Assembly (NCBI RefSeq): GCF_020884795.1
Contig: NZ_BBZF01000013.1
Location: 593,000-656,999 of the forward strand
Reading direction: 5' to 3'
From: Micromonospora okii
GTDB lineage: Bacteria; Actinomycetota; Actinomycetes; Mycobacteriales; Micromonosporaceae
DNA length: 64,000 bases
Both the position numbers and the translations under genes were made by a program. Below the pieces are notes generated by a model. It had not been told where the DNA came from. It worked only from the letters and a program-made list of their open reading frames with translations, and did not search any database. Below, one piece after another: positions 24,240 through 32,924 of this stretch (its first letter is position 1; each line of letters opens with the position of its first letter).

Positions 24240-25243
24240 CGCGACGCCACCAGGGCGCCCGGCTCCCCCGGTCGTTCGATGATCTCAACCAGCTCGCGCA
24301 GCTCCTCGACGCCGAGCCAGGCGGTGTTCAGGTCGGACCGATAGCAGAAGCCCTCCTCGACCTGCTGACACCCCTCCGGAACGGGGTAGCCGACGCGCCG
24401 GATGGTCGGCATGACGACGTAGCGGTCGGCGGCCTGGAACGTACGCTGGCTGTCCTCCGCGGCGATCAACTCCTCGTGCACCTTCTCTCCCGGGCGGATG
24501 CCGACCTCGTACGTGGGGCAGCCCGGCGCGATGGCCTCGGCCAGGTCCGAGATTCGTACGCTCGGGATCTTCGGCACGTACAGCTCGCCACCCCGCATCA
24601 CGTCGAAGGTCTCCACGACGAACCGGACCGCCTCGTCCAGGGTGATGAGGTAGCGGGTCATCCGCTTGTCGGTGATGGGCAGGCTCGCGCCGGTACGCGC
24701 CAGCCGCCGGAACAGCGGGATGACCGAGCCGCGGCTGCCGATGACATTGCCGTAGCGCACCACGGAAAAGCCGGTCGCACCGCCGTCGCTGGAGGTGAAC
24801 AGCTTGTCCGCGACCATCTTCGTGGCACCGTACAGGTTGATCGGGCTGGAGGCCTTGTCGGTCGAGAGGGCCACGACCTGCCGGACGCCATTGGCCATGG
24901 CGGCGTCGATGACGTTCTGCGAGCCCACGACGTTGGTTTTGACGAACTCGAAGGCGTGCCCCTCGGCCGTGTCGACCTGCTTCAGCGCGGCCGCGTGCAC
25001 CACGAAATCCACCCCACGCATGCAGTGCGTGAGCCGATCCCGGTCGCGGATGTCGCCGATGAGCTGGCGCAGCCGCGTCTCGCCGGGGAAGAGCTGGCGC
25101 ATCTCGTACTGCTTGAGCTCGTCACGGGAGTAGACGAGGACCAGTTCGGGGTCCAGGATCGACAGCGCGTACTGGACGAACGCCTTGCCGAACGACCCGG
25201 TGCCGCCGGTGATGAGAATGGTGGAATTGCGAAGGACGCTCAT
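24236..25243 (-). CDS. UDP-GlcNAc 4,6-dehydratase, PseB-type (inverting)
   Basis: This 335-residue extended SDR enzyme has the NAD loop ILITGGTGSFGKAF (residues 8-21), the PseB-specific YSRDELKQYEMRQLF, and HAAALKQVDTAE. The active-site segment is LSTDKASSPINLYGATK, with the Asp-Lys pair used for 4,6-dehydration, and RYGNVIGSRGSVIPLF follows. Family members convert UDP-GlcNAc to a 2-acetamido-2,6-dideoxy-4-hexulose with inversion at C5. ATG at 25243 has AAGGA upstream. With the adjacent DegT aminotransferase it would make a UDP-4-amino-2-acetamido-4-deoxy sugar. The length matches the family. Confidence 0.93.
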   Translation of the reverse strand: MSVLRNSTILITGGTGSFGKAFVQYALSILDPELVLVYSRDELKQYEMRQLFPGETRLRQLIGDIRDRDRLTHCMRGVDFVVHAAALKQVDTAEGHAFEFVKTNVVGSQNVIDAAMANGVRQVVALSTDKASSPINLYGATKMVADKLFTSSDGGATGFSVVRYGNVIGSRGSVIPLFRRLARTGASLPITDKRMTRYLITLDEAVRFVVETFDVMRGGELYVPKIPSVRISDLAEAIAPGCPTYEVGIRPGEKVHEELIAAEDSQRTFQAADRYVVMPTIRRVGYPVPEGCQQVEEGFCYRSDLNTAWLGVEELRELVEIIERPGEPGALVASR

Positions 25244-25270
25244 GGGCTCATTCCTTTTCGGGCCGACCCG

Positions 25271-25948
25271 TCAGGTGCGCAGTTCACGGATCAGGACGAA
25301 GGGCTCCGCGTAGGCCCAGCCGACGCCGCTGCCCCAGCTCTCGGCGTTCGACCGGATCGCGCGAGACGACCGCGGGTGCGGCCACGGCCGGCTCTCCGTC
25401 TGGTAGCAGGAGAAGGCGGACACCTTGGCCTCGATGGTGGCAGTGACATCGACGAAGACGTTCGGCGCGAACGACGCCTCGAACGGTGGCGCCCATTCGA
25501 TGCCGGACGTGGTGGCGTAGCTGAGCACCCGTCGCACCGAACCGCCGGCGTAGGGACGCGTTGCCACCATCACCGAGTGGAAAACCGTTCGGTGGTCCAT
25601 GTTGACGTCCGGATGAACGGTGTACACCGTGTCGGGGCCGAACTCGTCGACTGCGTCCTCCACGACCCGGTTCACCTCGACGTGCCCTACGGTGTCCAGG
25701 CGCATGTCGGGCAGCATGCGCTGTATGCAGTGCCTCACCCCGAGGGTCTTGGCCGCCGCCTCGGCCTCGCGGAACTTTTGCTGGGCGATCTGTTCGTCAC
25801 CCGGATACTGGGTCGAACTGCCCTCGGAGACCCACAACACCGCGACCTCCGCGTCCTCGTGCAGCGCGTGCTTCGCGATGGTCCCGCCCATACCGAGGAT
25901 CTCGTCGTCGGGGTGTGCCGCGACGACGAGGATGCGCCGTTGGGCCAT
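25271..25948 (-). CDS. PIG-L/LmbE-family N-deacetylase
   Basis: This 225-residue zinc deacetylase has the hallmark LVVAAHPDDEILGMGGT (residues 6-22; His-Pro-Asp-Asp-Glu) and the second metal ligand around VHPDVNMDHRTVFHS. The family removes acetyl from GlcNAc-containing substrates (mycothiol, GPI, teicoplanin and other glycoconjugates). ATG at 25948 (TGATG overlap with the carbamoyltransferase stop) has GGAG eight bases upstream and is preferred over GTG 25951. In this operon it probably frees an amine on the sugar made by the PseB/DegT pair, before or after transfer. Confidence 0.92.
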   Translation of the reverse strand: MAQRRILVVAAHPDDEILGMGGTIAKHALHEDAEVAVLWVSEGSSTQYPGDEQIAQQKFREAEAAAKTLGVRHCIQRMLPDMRLDTVGHVEVNRVVEDAVDEFGPDTVYTVHPDVNMDHRTVFHSVMVATRPYAGGSVRRVLSYATTSGIEWAPPFEASFAPNVFVDVTATIEAKVSAFSCYQTESRPWPHPRSSRAIRSNAESWGSGVGWAYAEPFVLIRELRT

Positions 25949-27708
25949 CACCTGTCTCCTGCCTCGTCGGTCTGGTCCTTACGCACGACGAAGTCGCCGA
26001 CGGCCAGCACGTCCAAGCCGGTGGCGAAGAAGGTCCGCAGCGCGTCCTCCGTCGTGGACACGATCGGCTCACCCCGGACGTTGAACGACGTGTTGAGCAC
26101 GACCGGCACGCCGGTGAGCTCGCCGAAGCGTTCGATGAGCCGGTGGTAGCGGGGGTTCGCCGACGCATGCACGAGCTGCACCCGGGAGCTGCCGTCGGTG
26201 TGCACGATCGCCGGAGCGTCGCGGCACAGCGCTTCGCTCGCCGGGAACGCCATCGTCATGTACCGCGAGTCGGTGTGGTGCTCCAGGTAGCGCCCGGCCG
26301 CCGAGGCGATCATGGACGGACCAAACGGGCGCCACAACTCCCGCTGCTTGACTGCCGCGTTGACCCGGTCACGGACCTCGACGGTGCGTGGATCGGCGAG
26401 GATGCTGCGCTGGCCGAGGGCCCGTGGCCCTGCCTCCAGCCGCCCCTGGCACCAGGCCACGAGCCGGCCCGCAGCCAGGTCGACGGCGATCGTCTCGCAG
26501 ATGTCGTCGCTGCGGGTGAACGCTACCCCGGCGTTGCGCAGGATTCCCTCGATCTCCTCGTCGCCCTGCTCCGGGCCCCACGCGAGGGAGGTGAGCGGCG
26601 GCGGCAGCGCCCCTGTCTCCCGATGGCAGGTAACCAGCGCGGCGCCCGCCGCCTGACCGTTGTCCCCGCAGAGCGGGTGGGCGAAGACGTCGGTGACCTC
26701 GGGCAGCGAGAAGATCCGCGAGTTCATCTTCACGTTCAGGCCGACCCCGCCGCCGACACAGACGTCGGTCACGCCGGTGTGCGCGACTCCCCAACGGATC
26801 AACCGGCAGGCCGCGTCCTCCAGCGCCTGTTGCACCGCGAGTGCGAGGTCCATGTGCCAGCGGGTCACCGGGTCGCGGGGCAGGCGAGGCGCCGCACCGA
26901 GCAGCTTGACGAGCTTGTCGGTGAACCGCCGGGAGTAGGAGTGCTCTCCGTAGTGGATGTAGGACGGGTCGAGCCGATACTCCACCCCGTCGGACGCCGG
27001 CAGCAGCACCTGGCCGACCAGGTCCGCCAGGGTGGGGTTCGGCTCTCCGTGCGCGGCGAGGCCCATCACCTTGTACTCGCCGTCGTAGGCGTCGAACCCG
27101 AGATACTCGGTGAACGCGGCGTAGAACCAACCGAGGGAATGCGGCATGCACAACTCGCGCAGGGGCGTGAGCTCCGCGCCCTGCTTGAGCCAGAGTACGG
27201 TGGTGTGCTGATCCCCGGAGCCGTCCAGGGTCAGCACGACGGCCGACGCGAACGGCGACTCCATCGCCGACTGGAACGCGTGGGTGTAGTGGTGCGGCGC
27301 GAAGCGGATCGGCGGGAACGCGATGTCGCCGAACTGACGCCGCCAGTGGTAACGGTGCTTCGCCGTCTGCCCCGCGATGTCGAACTCGCGCAGACAGCCA
27401 CGCTGCCAGTCGAGGGTCGCCTGGTCCAGCGGCCACTCCTGCGCCATTCCGTCGAAGAACTGCCGCATCCGGCCTTCCGTGTAGGCGGCCAGGTCGTAGC
27501 CGACGGTGACCGAGGCGACCTCGTCGAGCCGTACCCCGGCTGCCTCCAGGCAGTAGCGCAGCGCCCGGTCCGGGTAGCGCCCCGGCGCGTGCTTCGTCCG
27601 CAGGAAACGTTCCTCCTCGGCGTATGCGATGACGCGACCGTCGACGACCGCAGCCACCGCCGGATCGAACTCGGCAGTGGATATGCCGAGGAACACCTGG
27701 TCAGGCAT
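25948..27708 (-). CDS. Carbamoyltransferase (NodU/CmcH/TobZ-type)
   Basis: This 586-residue enzyme has the two domains of the family. The N-terminal Kae1-like ATPase fold shows LGISTAEFDPAVA, HHYTHAFQSA and LTLDGSGD. The YrdC-like/C-terminal part shows GGGVGLNVKMNSR, GRLEAGPRALGQRSIL and LNTSFNVRGEPIV. These enzymes transfer carbamoyl from carbamoyl phosphate through carbamoyl-AMP to a sugar or alcohol hydroxyl. ATG at 27708 has AGGAG eight bases upstream; the in-frame GTG at 27717 is less likely. The acceptor could be the amino sugar or the hydroxymethyl group that the P450 might install on the ring. Confidence 0.95.
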   Translation of the reverse strand: MPDQVFLGISTAEFDPAVAAVVDGRVIAYAEEERFLRTKHAPGRYPDRALRYCLEAAGVRLDEVASVTVGYDLAAYTEGRMRQFFDGMAQEWPLDQATLDWQRGCLREFDIAGQTAKHRYHWRRQFGDIAFPPIRFAPHHYTHAFQSAMESPFASAVVLTLDGSGDQHTTVLWLKQGAELTPLRELCMPHSLGWFYAAFTEYLGFDAYDGEYKVMGLAAHGEPNPTLADLVGQVLLPASDGVEYRLDPSYIHYGEHSYSRRFTDKLVKLLGAAPRLPRDPVTRWHMDLALAVQQALEDAACRLIRWGVAHTGVTDVCVGGGVGLNVKMNSRIFSLPEVTDVFAHPLCGDNGQAAGAALVTCHRETGALPPPLTSLAWGPEQGDEEIEGILRNAGVAFTRSDDICETIAVDLAAGRLVAWCQGRLEAGPRALGQRSILADPRTVEVRDRVNAAVKQRELWRPFGPSMIASAAGRYLEHHTDSRYMTMAFPASEALCRDAPAIVHTDGSSRVQLVHASANPRYHRLIERFGELTGVPVVLNTSFNVRGEPIVSTTEDALRTFFATGLDVLAVGDFVVRKDQTDEAGDR

Positions 27709-28915
27709 GTTCCACACTCCTCATCGGCGGGGTCGGCCGAACGGCCTGCGCGATACCGTCGGCGTGGGCCTGGATACGGCGGACGGCCGCACAGATCCTG
27801 TCCACGACGTCGTCGGTCATTCCGCTGTACAGCGGGACCGCGACGACCGCCGCCGCGCGGGCCTCGGTGTTGGGTAGCGGCCCGGAGGCCACGTCGCGGT
27901 AGGCGGTCTGGCGGTGCACGGGCGGGTGGAAGTAGTTGCGGGTCGGGACGTTCTCCGCGCGCAGCGCGACGACCAAAGTGTCGCGGTCGATGCCGAACAG
28001 CGCCGGATCGATCGTGAGGGAGAGGTCCTTGTGGGTGCTCGTTGCGCCTGGCGGCACCCAGGGGAACCCGATCCCGGGCACGTCGGCCAGGGCTGCGCGA
28101 TAGCGCTCCACGAGCGCCAACCGGCGGGCCAGCAAATCCGGAAAATCGGGAAGCTGGTGCAGGGCGAGCGCTGCGGACAGCTCCGGCATCCGGGCGTTGA
28201 GGCCGGCGAAGACACTGTCGTAGCTGCCCGGGTTGCCGTACTCCCGGGCGGTGCGCAGCTCCCGGGCGAGATCCTCGTCCGCGGTGGTGATGATGCCGCC
28301 CTCACCGGCGGTGAACGGCTTGGTCGGGCTGAGGCTGAAGACCTCGGCGAGACCCTTGCCGCCGACGCGCGTTCCGTCGCTGTAGACCGCGCCGAACGCC
28401 GGGGCCGCGTCGAGCAGCAGCGGCACCCCGCGCGCCGCCGCGACCTCGGCAAGGGCGTCGGCGTCGCACGGGGTGCCGAAGACGTGCACCCCGAGGATCG
28501 CCACGGTGCGGTCGCCGACCGCAGCGGACGCGTCCGCCGCTGACAGGCCGAACCCGCAGGATTCGATGTCGGCGAAGGCCGGCCTCATGCCGTTCCAACG
28601 CGCGGCGTGCGCGCTGGCCATGAACGTGAAGCTGGGCATGACAACCTCACCGCCCGTGCCCAGGCTGCGCATGAGCAGCATCAGCCCGCTCGTACAGCTG
28701 GACACCGCTACGGCGTGTGCCACCCCGAGGAACCGCGCCAGCTCGACTTCCAGCGCGGCGAGGTGACCGCCCTTGGTCAGGATGCCGCCGGCGACGATGT
28801 CGCCGAAGACGGCCAGGAGGTCACCGGGGTCGCGTAGCAGTGGAGGCCGCGCCAGCGGCGGCGCCTCGGTGAGCAGCGGACGGCCGCCGAGCAACACCGG
28901 TTTCTTCTCAGACAT
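27701..28915 (-). CDS. DegT/DnrJ/EryC1/StrS-family sugar aminotransferase
   Basis: This 404-residue PLP enzyme has the family pattern VSSCTSGLMLLM for phosphate binding, VVMPSFTFMASAHA, LLLDAAPAFGA with the PLP-ring Asp, and the Schiff-base Lys in SLSPTKPFTAGEGG (about residue 203). Family members aminate keto sugars. ATG at 28915 is preceded by GAGGGG, and the gene begins 13 bases after the ATP-grasp stop. It most likely acts on the 4-keto sugar of the PseB-type enzyme (a PseC-like role). The long N-terminal stretch before the core (about 40 residues) is slightly unusual. Confidence 0.92.
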   Translation of the reverse strand: MSEKKPVLLGGRPLLTEAPPLARPPLLRDPGDLLAVFGDIVAGGILTKGGHLAALEVELARFLGVAHAVAVSSCTSGLMLLMRSLGTGGEVVMPSFTFMASAHAARWNGMRPAFADIESCGFGLSAADASAAVGDRTVAILGVHVFGTPCDADALAEVAAARGVPLLLDAAPAFGAVYSDGTRVGGKGLAEVFSLSPTKPFTAGEGGIITTADEDLARELRTAREYGNPGSYDSVFAGLNARMPELSAALALHQLPDFPDLLARRLALVERYRAALADVPGIGFPWVPPGATSTHKDLSLTIDPALFGIDRDTLVVALRAENVPTRNYFHPPVHRQTAYRDVASGPLPNTEARAAAVVAVPLYSGMTDDVVDRICAAVRRIQAHADGIAQAVRPTPPMRSVEHA

Positions 28916-28927
28916 CGCCCACCCCTC

Positions 28928-30241
28928 TCAGCTCGGGTCCTGCGGGAACAGCGACGCGAGCCGCTCCTCCAGCACCCTGATCGCGTCCATGTCAGGTGCC
29001 ACGGCGCAGTACCAGACCGACCCCGCGTCCGGGTCGTAGGCGCTGCAGAACAGCACGCCGGTACGGGTGGCAGGGTCGTACGCCAGCCCGGCGGCCTCGA
29101 CCGCTTCGAGCGCCTCCCGGAAGGACGGGGCCCTCCAGCCGACCCGTTCGAACAGCACCCGGTCGCGGGCGAAGTCCGGCCCCACGACCTGGCGGCCGAG
29201 GACCTCGTGCAGGTGGGTGGAGCCGGTGACCCGGCCGTTGTACTCGGTGAAGTAGAGAGCGCCGCCCGGCGTCACGATCGCGTCGGCGGAGAGCCAGCCC
29301 CGGTAGCCCATCGCGCGCAGCGGCTCGCAGAGCCGCCGGGCGTGCTCTGTGACCTTGGCCATGCGGTCCGCCGGCTGGTCCGGTGCCGGGATGGCCTGCG
29401 CGTTGGCGATCGGTACATAGAACATCTCGCCGTCTGCGCCGAACTGGATTCCGCCATCGGTGACGAGCAGTTCGGAGAAGACCGCCCGGCTTCCCGGGAA
29501 GTACTCCTCGACGACGAGGCGGTGTCGGCCCGCGCTGGTGAACCTGTCCCACTCGGCGACGAGGAACTTCGCGACCGCCGTCCGGTCCGACATGATCGAG
29601 ACGCGCGGGGCGCCGTAGGGTTGGACGCCCTCGCGTCGGCTGAGGATGTGGTTGCCGACGCCGCCGGAGTAGAACTCGTGCTTGATGATCACCGAGCGGT
29701 CCTCGGCGAGCAGGTCCCAGATCGCCTGTTCCGCGTCCACCGGGTTGGCGCAGACAGCGCCCGGCGGGATCGGCACGCCGGCGCCCGCGGCGACGGCCCG
29801 GAAGACCGCCTTGCTGTTGACCAGCGCGCCGCCGCCCTGACCGGCGAACGCCTGGCCGGGCAGCCTGTCCGCCACGCCGAGCCGGCGGGCGAGGGCGGCG
29901 ACGGACGCGTCGGGCCAGGTGGCGAAGACCTGCTCGACCGTGCGGCCGGCCAGGGCCGCCTCGACGGCGGCCAGGAACGACGGGTCGGCCAGGCGGTCTC
30001 CCGTCAACCGGGCCGACCCGTCGGCGCCGGGCGGTGGCACCAGCAGCCGCAGCGAATCCCGGTCGACGCCAAGCACACCCGTGACGTAGTCGACGTAGTC
30101 GTCCTCCGGTAGCGCCGGCAGCACCAGTACGTCACCCTCGCGGGCGAACCAGACCAGCCGCTGTGCCCACCAGGCCGCCCCGGCCTTCTCGAACTCACCG
30201 ACCAGGTCGATGTTCGTACTGTTGCCGATGAGCAGTCTCAC
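28928..30241 (-). CDS. PGM1-type ATP-grasp peptide ligase
   Basis: This 437-residue protein begins VRLLIGNSTNIDLVGEF, the start typical of pre-ATP-grasp domains in PGM1 relatives. An ATP-grasp core follows (about 140-350: NSKAVFRAVAAGAGVPIPPG, SVIIKHEFYSGGVGN, LVVEEYF, LYFTEYNGRVTGSTH) and a C-terminal domain of about 80 residues. PGM1 joins a guanidino-dihydroxyphenylglycine derivative to a ribosomal peptide in pheganomycin; relatives work in resorcinomycin and ketomemicin. GTG at 30241 overlaps the aminotransferase stop (GTGA). Sitting directly after the dpg genes, it is predicted to activate the guanidino acid and couple it to an amine. The partner amine is unknown. Confidence 0.88.
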   Translation of the reverse strand: MRLLIGNSTNIDLVGEFEKAGAAWWAQRLVWFAREGDVLVLPALPEDDYVDYVTGVLGVDRDSLRLLVPPPGADGSARLTGDRLADPSFLAAVEAALAGRTVEQVFATWPDASVAALARRLGVADRLPGQAFAGQGGGALVNSKAVFRAVAAGAGVPIPPGAVCANPVDAEQAIWDLLAEDRSVIIKHEFYSGGVGNHILSRREGVQPYGAPRVSIMSDRTAVAKFLVAEWDRFTSAGRHRLVVEEYFPGSRAVFSELLVTDGGIQFGADGEMFYVPIANAQAIPAPDQPADRMAKVTEHARRLCEPLRAMGYRGWLSADAIVTPGGALYFTEYNGRVTGSTHLHEVLGRQVVGPDFARDRVLFERVGWRAPSFREALEAVEAAGLAYDPATRTGVLFCSAYDPDAGSVWYCAVAPDMDAIRVLEERLASLFPQDPS

Positions 30242-31611
30242 CGCGTCACATCCTCACTCGTCCGGTTGGTGCGTGTGGGTGCGGATACGCCGGCCCCGTC
30301 GTGATGCGAGGGCAGCCGGCTCAGGAACCGGGCCAGGCGGGCGACTCCCTCCTCGATCCGGTCCTCGGTCAGGTAGCTGCAGGACAACCGCAGCCGGTGG
30401 CGGCCACCGCCGTCGGGGTGGAAGCCCGCCATCGGGGTCCACAGCACGCCGTAGCGCTCCGCGCAGTGCGACAGCAGCGCGAGGTCCGCCGGGACCGGCA
30501 GGTCCATCAGCACGAAGAAGCCGCCGCCAGGCCGGTTCCACCGCACGCCCGGCGGTGCGACCGGCGCGACGTGGCGTTCCAGCGCGTCGAGCAGCCGGCG
30601 CATGTTGCGCTGGTACGTGCCGGCCCGCGCCCGGCCGAGCGCGGCCAGCGACCCGCCGTGGCGCAGTAACATGCCGCCGACGACGGCCTGGCAGACAGGT
30701 GCCGTGTTGACCGTGGTCATGCCCTTGAGCGCGGCCAGTTCGGCGGCGAGCAGCCGGTCGCCGGCGGGACCGCGCACCGTCTGGTCGGCCACGACGAAGC
30801 CGACGCGCGCGCCGGGCAGGCAGACCTTGGCGAACGATCCGACCATGACGACCCTGCCGGTCTCGTCGAGGTCCTTGAGACCGGGCAGTTCGTGGCCGGG
30901 CGGTGCGGTGAACCCGTAGACGTTGTCCTCGACGACCAACAGGTCCTCCCGCTCGGCCAGTGCGAGCAGGCACCGTCGGTCGAGCAAGCTCATGCGGGCG
31001 CCGCTCGGGTTGGCGTAGTCGGGTGCGACGTAAACCGCCCGGACACGTTGGTTCCGGCTGCGCGCTTCTGCGCAGAGGACGGCCAGCCGCTCGAGGTCCG
31101 GGCCACCGGCGGACTCGGGGAACGGTGCGACGGCGATGTCGAGCATCCGGGCGGCCCCGGTGATTCCCGGGAAGCACGGGCTGGTCACGGCGAGCACGTC
31201 AGCGCCGTCGCGGAAGAGCGCCCGCAGGACCAGCAACATCGCCTCCTGGGCGCCGACCGTCACGACGATCGCCTCGGGCGGCACGTCGGGTCCGCCGTCG
31301 GCGCGCAGGGCCGCGGCCACGAGGTCGTTGATCAGCCCGGCGCTCGGCCCGTACTCGTGCAGCAGCCGGCGCGCCCGCTCCGGCCCGATGCCACGGGTCT
31401 GTCGTACGTGCGCCAGGTAGGCGTCGACGTACCCGGCCAGGTCGGTGTCGGCCAGGTGGCTCAGGTCGGGAGCGCCCGGCGCGAACGAGATCGCCTCGGG
31501 ATAGCGGTTCATCACCTCGTTGAGGAAGCCGATCGAGCTCAGCGCGGGGTCGCGCAGCGACGGGTGCAGCAGCTCCTCGTCGAGTCGGACCCGCACGACG
31601 GCGCCGGTCAT
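30238..31611 (-). CDS. PLP aminotransferase for dihydroxyphenylglyoxylate (HpgT-like role)
   Basis: This 457-residue fold-type I aminotransferase has ISFAPGAPDLS, VTVGAQEAMLLVLRAL, YVAPDYANPSGARM and VVEDNVYGF, with the Schiff-base Lys in VGSFAKVCLPGARVGF (about residue 270). In glycopeptide pathways the homologous enzyme (HpgT) converts 3,5-dihydroxyphenylglyoxylate to dihydroxyphenylglycine. Here ATG 31611 overlaps the dpgC stop (ATGA), which fits the same step. The C-terminal tail of about 25 residues after LARFLSRLP is hydrophilic and probably disordered. Confidence 0.9.
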   Translation of the reverse strand: MTGAVVRVRLDEELLHPSLRDPALSSIGFLNEVMNRYPEAISFAPGAPDLSHLADTDLAGYVDAYLAHVRQTRGIGPERARRLLHEYGPSAGLINDLVAAALRADGGPDVPPEAIVVTVGAQEAMLLVLRALFRDGADVLAVTSPCFPGITGAARMLDIAVAPFPESAGGPDLERLAVLCAEARSRNQRVRAVYVAPDYANPSGARMSLLDRRCLLALAEREDLLVVEDNVYGFTAPPGHELPGLKDLDETGRVVMVGSFAKVCLPGARVGFVVADQTVRGPAGDRLLAAELAALKGMTTVNTAPVCQAVVGGMLLRHGGSLAALGRARAGTYQRNMRRLLDALERHVAPVAPPGVRWNRPGGGFFVLMDLPVPADLALLSHCAERYGVLWTPMAGFHPDGGGRHRLRLSCSYLTEDRIEEGVARLARFLSRLPSHHDGAGVSAPTRTNRTSEDVTR

Positions 31612-32924
31612 CCCAGGGCTCCAGCCTTGGCGACGACGTCGGGGCTGTGCAGGCGGCATGCCTGGACGTAGGCGAACTCGGCCAGGTAGGCGCGTAGCCC
31701 GTCGGTCGGCTCCTCGGCGAGGTTGAGCATTCGACGGTTGGCCAGGACCGCCGCGGAGCCCAGCTCGGCGGACGCACGTTCCGCCGTGGAGCCCACCTCC
31801 TCCGGCGGTACGACGTCGTCGCAGACGAGCCCGGCGTCGGGGTCGCGGGCGTGGATGCGCCTGCCGCCGAGGATGATCCGGCGGGCCAGCCGGGCCCCTG
31901 TCAGCCTGGCGAGGCGCAGGTTCGCTGCGCCCGGGACGATGCCCTCCTTCGCCGCCGGCAGGCTGAACCACGCGTCCGCGCCGGCAATGACACGGTCGGC
32001 GACGAGCAGCAGCTGCATTCCGCCGCCGATCGCGAACGTGTCGACCGCCGCGACCCACGGCCTCTGCACGTCTGTGCCGTCGTCGAGTCGCAGCCCGTGT
32101 ACGAGCTTGCTGACGTAACCGAGCTCCCGGCCGAGCAGGAAACCGGTGAAGGAGATCTGCCCGGCGACGAGGTCGCGAAGGTTGATCCCGGCGCTGAACA
32201 CCCGTCGGCCCGCGTAGCGAGGGTGGGTCATGACGCCGCCGCGCAGCACCAACACCCGCACGTCGTCGTGGAGGAGGGCGAGGTCCACGGCGGTCTCCAT
32301 CGCGGCGACCTGGCGGTCGTCCTCCGCGTTGAGGCAGTGCAGGTTCTGCATGGTCAGGCGGGCCACTCCGGCGTCGCAGCGCAGCGCGACCGGGCCGAGG
32401 TCCAGGCCGCCCTCGGAGCGCAGCCGGGGCAGCAGCTCGATCGCCCGGGCCGTCGGGCGGCGCATCGACTCCAGCAGGTGCGGGCCGGCAGACGGTGAGC
32501 GCAGCAGACCCCGGAAGAAGATCCCCTGGTCGATCTCACGGCCCTCCTTGTCCCGCTGCGGCAGGGCACGTTCGGCGGCTAGTTGCGCGCTCGTCGGTAC
32601 CAGGCCCGGGAATGCCTCGGCGGCGTCCGCGGCGAGCTCGGCCACGCCCCGGTGGACGCTTCGCCCGTCGGTCAGCACGGCGTGCACGGCGTCGACGTGC
32701 CAGCCCACGAATCGGTCCCGGGCCGCGCGACAGGCGGCGTGGACCCGGTCGGCGAGGTGCTGCTCCGCGTCGTCACGGTCGCGTCTGGCGGGCAGCGCGG
32801 CGAGCAACTCCTCACCGTGCTCGGTGTAGGCCGACAGCGCGGCCGTATCGGCTTCCAGCGAGTGCCCGGCGGTGGGCGGCTCGCCCTGCCAGCGCTCCAC
32901 GCGGGCTCGCAGGTCGGCCCTCAC
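31608..32924 (-). CDS. dpgC: DpgC, (3,5-dihydroxyphenyl)acetyl-CoA 1,2-dioxygenase
   Basis: This 438-residue protein has a helical N-terminal domain (about 1-190) and a crotonase fold (about 195-420) with RVFSAGINLRDL, VDTFAIGGGMQLLLVAD, SLPAAKEGIVPGAANLRLAR and RIILGGRRI. This matches DpgC, the cofactor-free dioxygenase that turns dihydroxyphenylacetyl-CoA into 3,5-dihydroxyphenylglyoxylate. The length and domain order are those of DpgC rather than of simple hydratases. GTG at 32924 overlaps the dpgB stop. It is part of the contiguous dpgA-dpgB-dpgC-aminotransferase block. Confidence 0.94.
   Translation of the reverse strand: MRADLRARVERWQGEPPTAGHSLEADTAALSAYTEHGEELLAALPARRDRDDAEQHLADRVHAACRAARDRFVGWHVDAVHAVLTDGRSVHRGVAELAADAAEAFPGLVPTSAQLAAERALPQRDKEGREIDQGIFFRGLLRSPSAGPHLLESMRRPTARAIELLPRLRSEGGLDLGPVALRCDAGVARLTMQNLHCLNAEDDRQVAAMETAVDLALLHDDVRVLVLRGGVMTHPRYAGRRVFSAGINLRDLVAGQISFTGFLLGRELGYVSKLVHGLRLDDGTDVQRPWVAAVDTFAIGGGMQLLLVADRVIAGADAWFSLPAAKEGIVPGAANLRLARLTGARLARRIILGGRRIHARDPDAGLVCDDVVPPEEVGSTAERASAELGSAAVLANRRMLNLAEEPTDGLRAYLAEFAYVQACRLHSPDVVAKAGALG

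Noticed and set aside
24236..28915. Pseudaminic or legionaminic acid (nonulosonate) pathway
   Set aside because: There is a PseB-type enzyme and a DegT aminotransferase but no acetyltransferase, nucleotide-sugar hydrolase, nonulosonate synthase or CMP-transferase.
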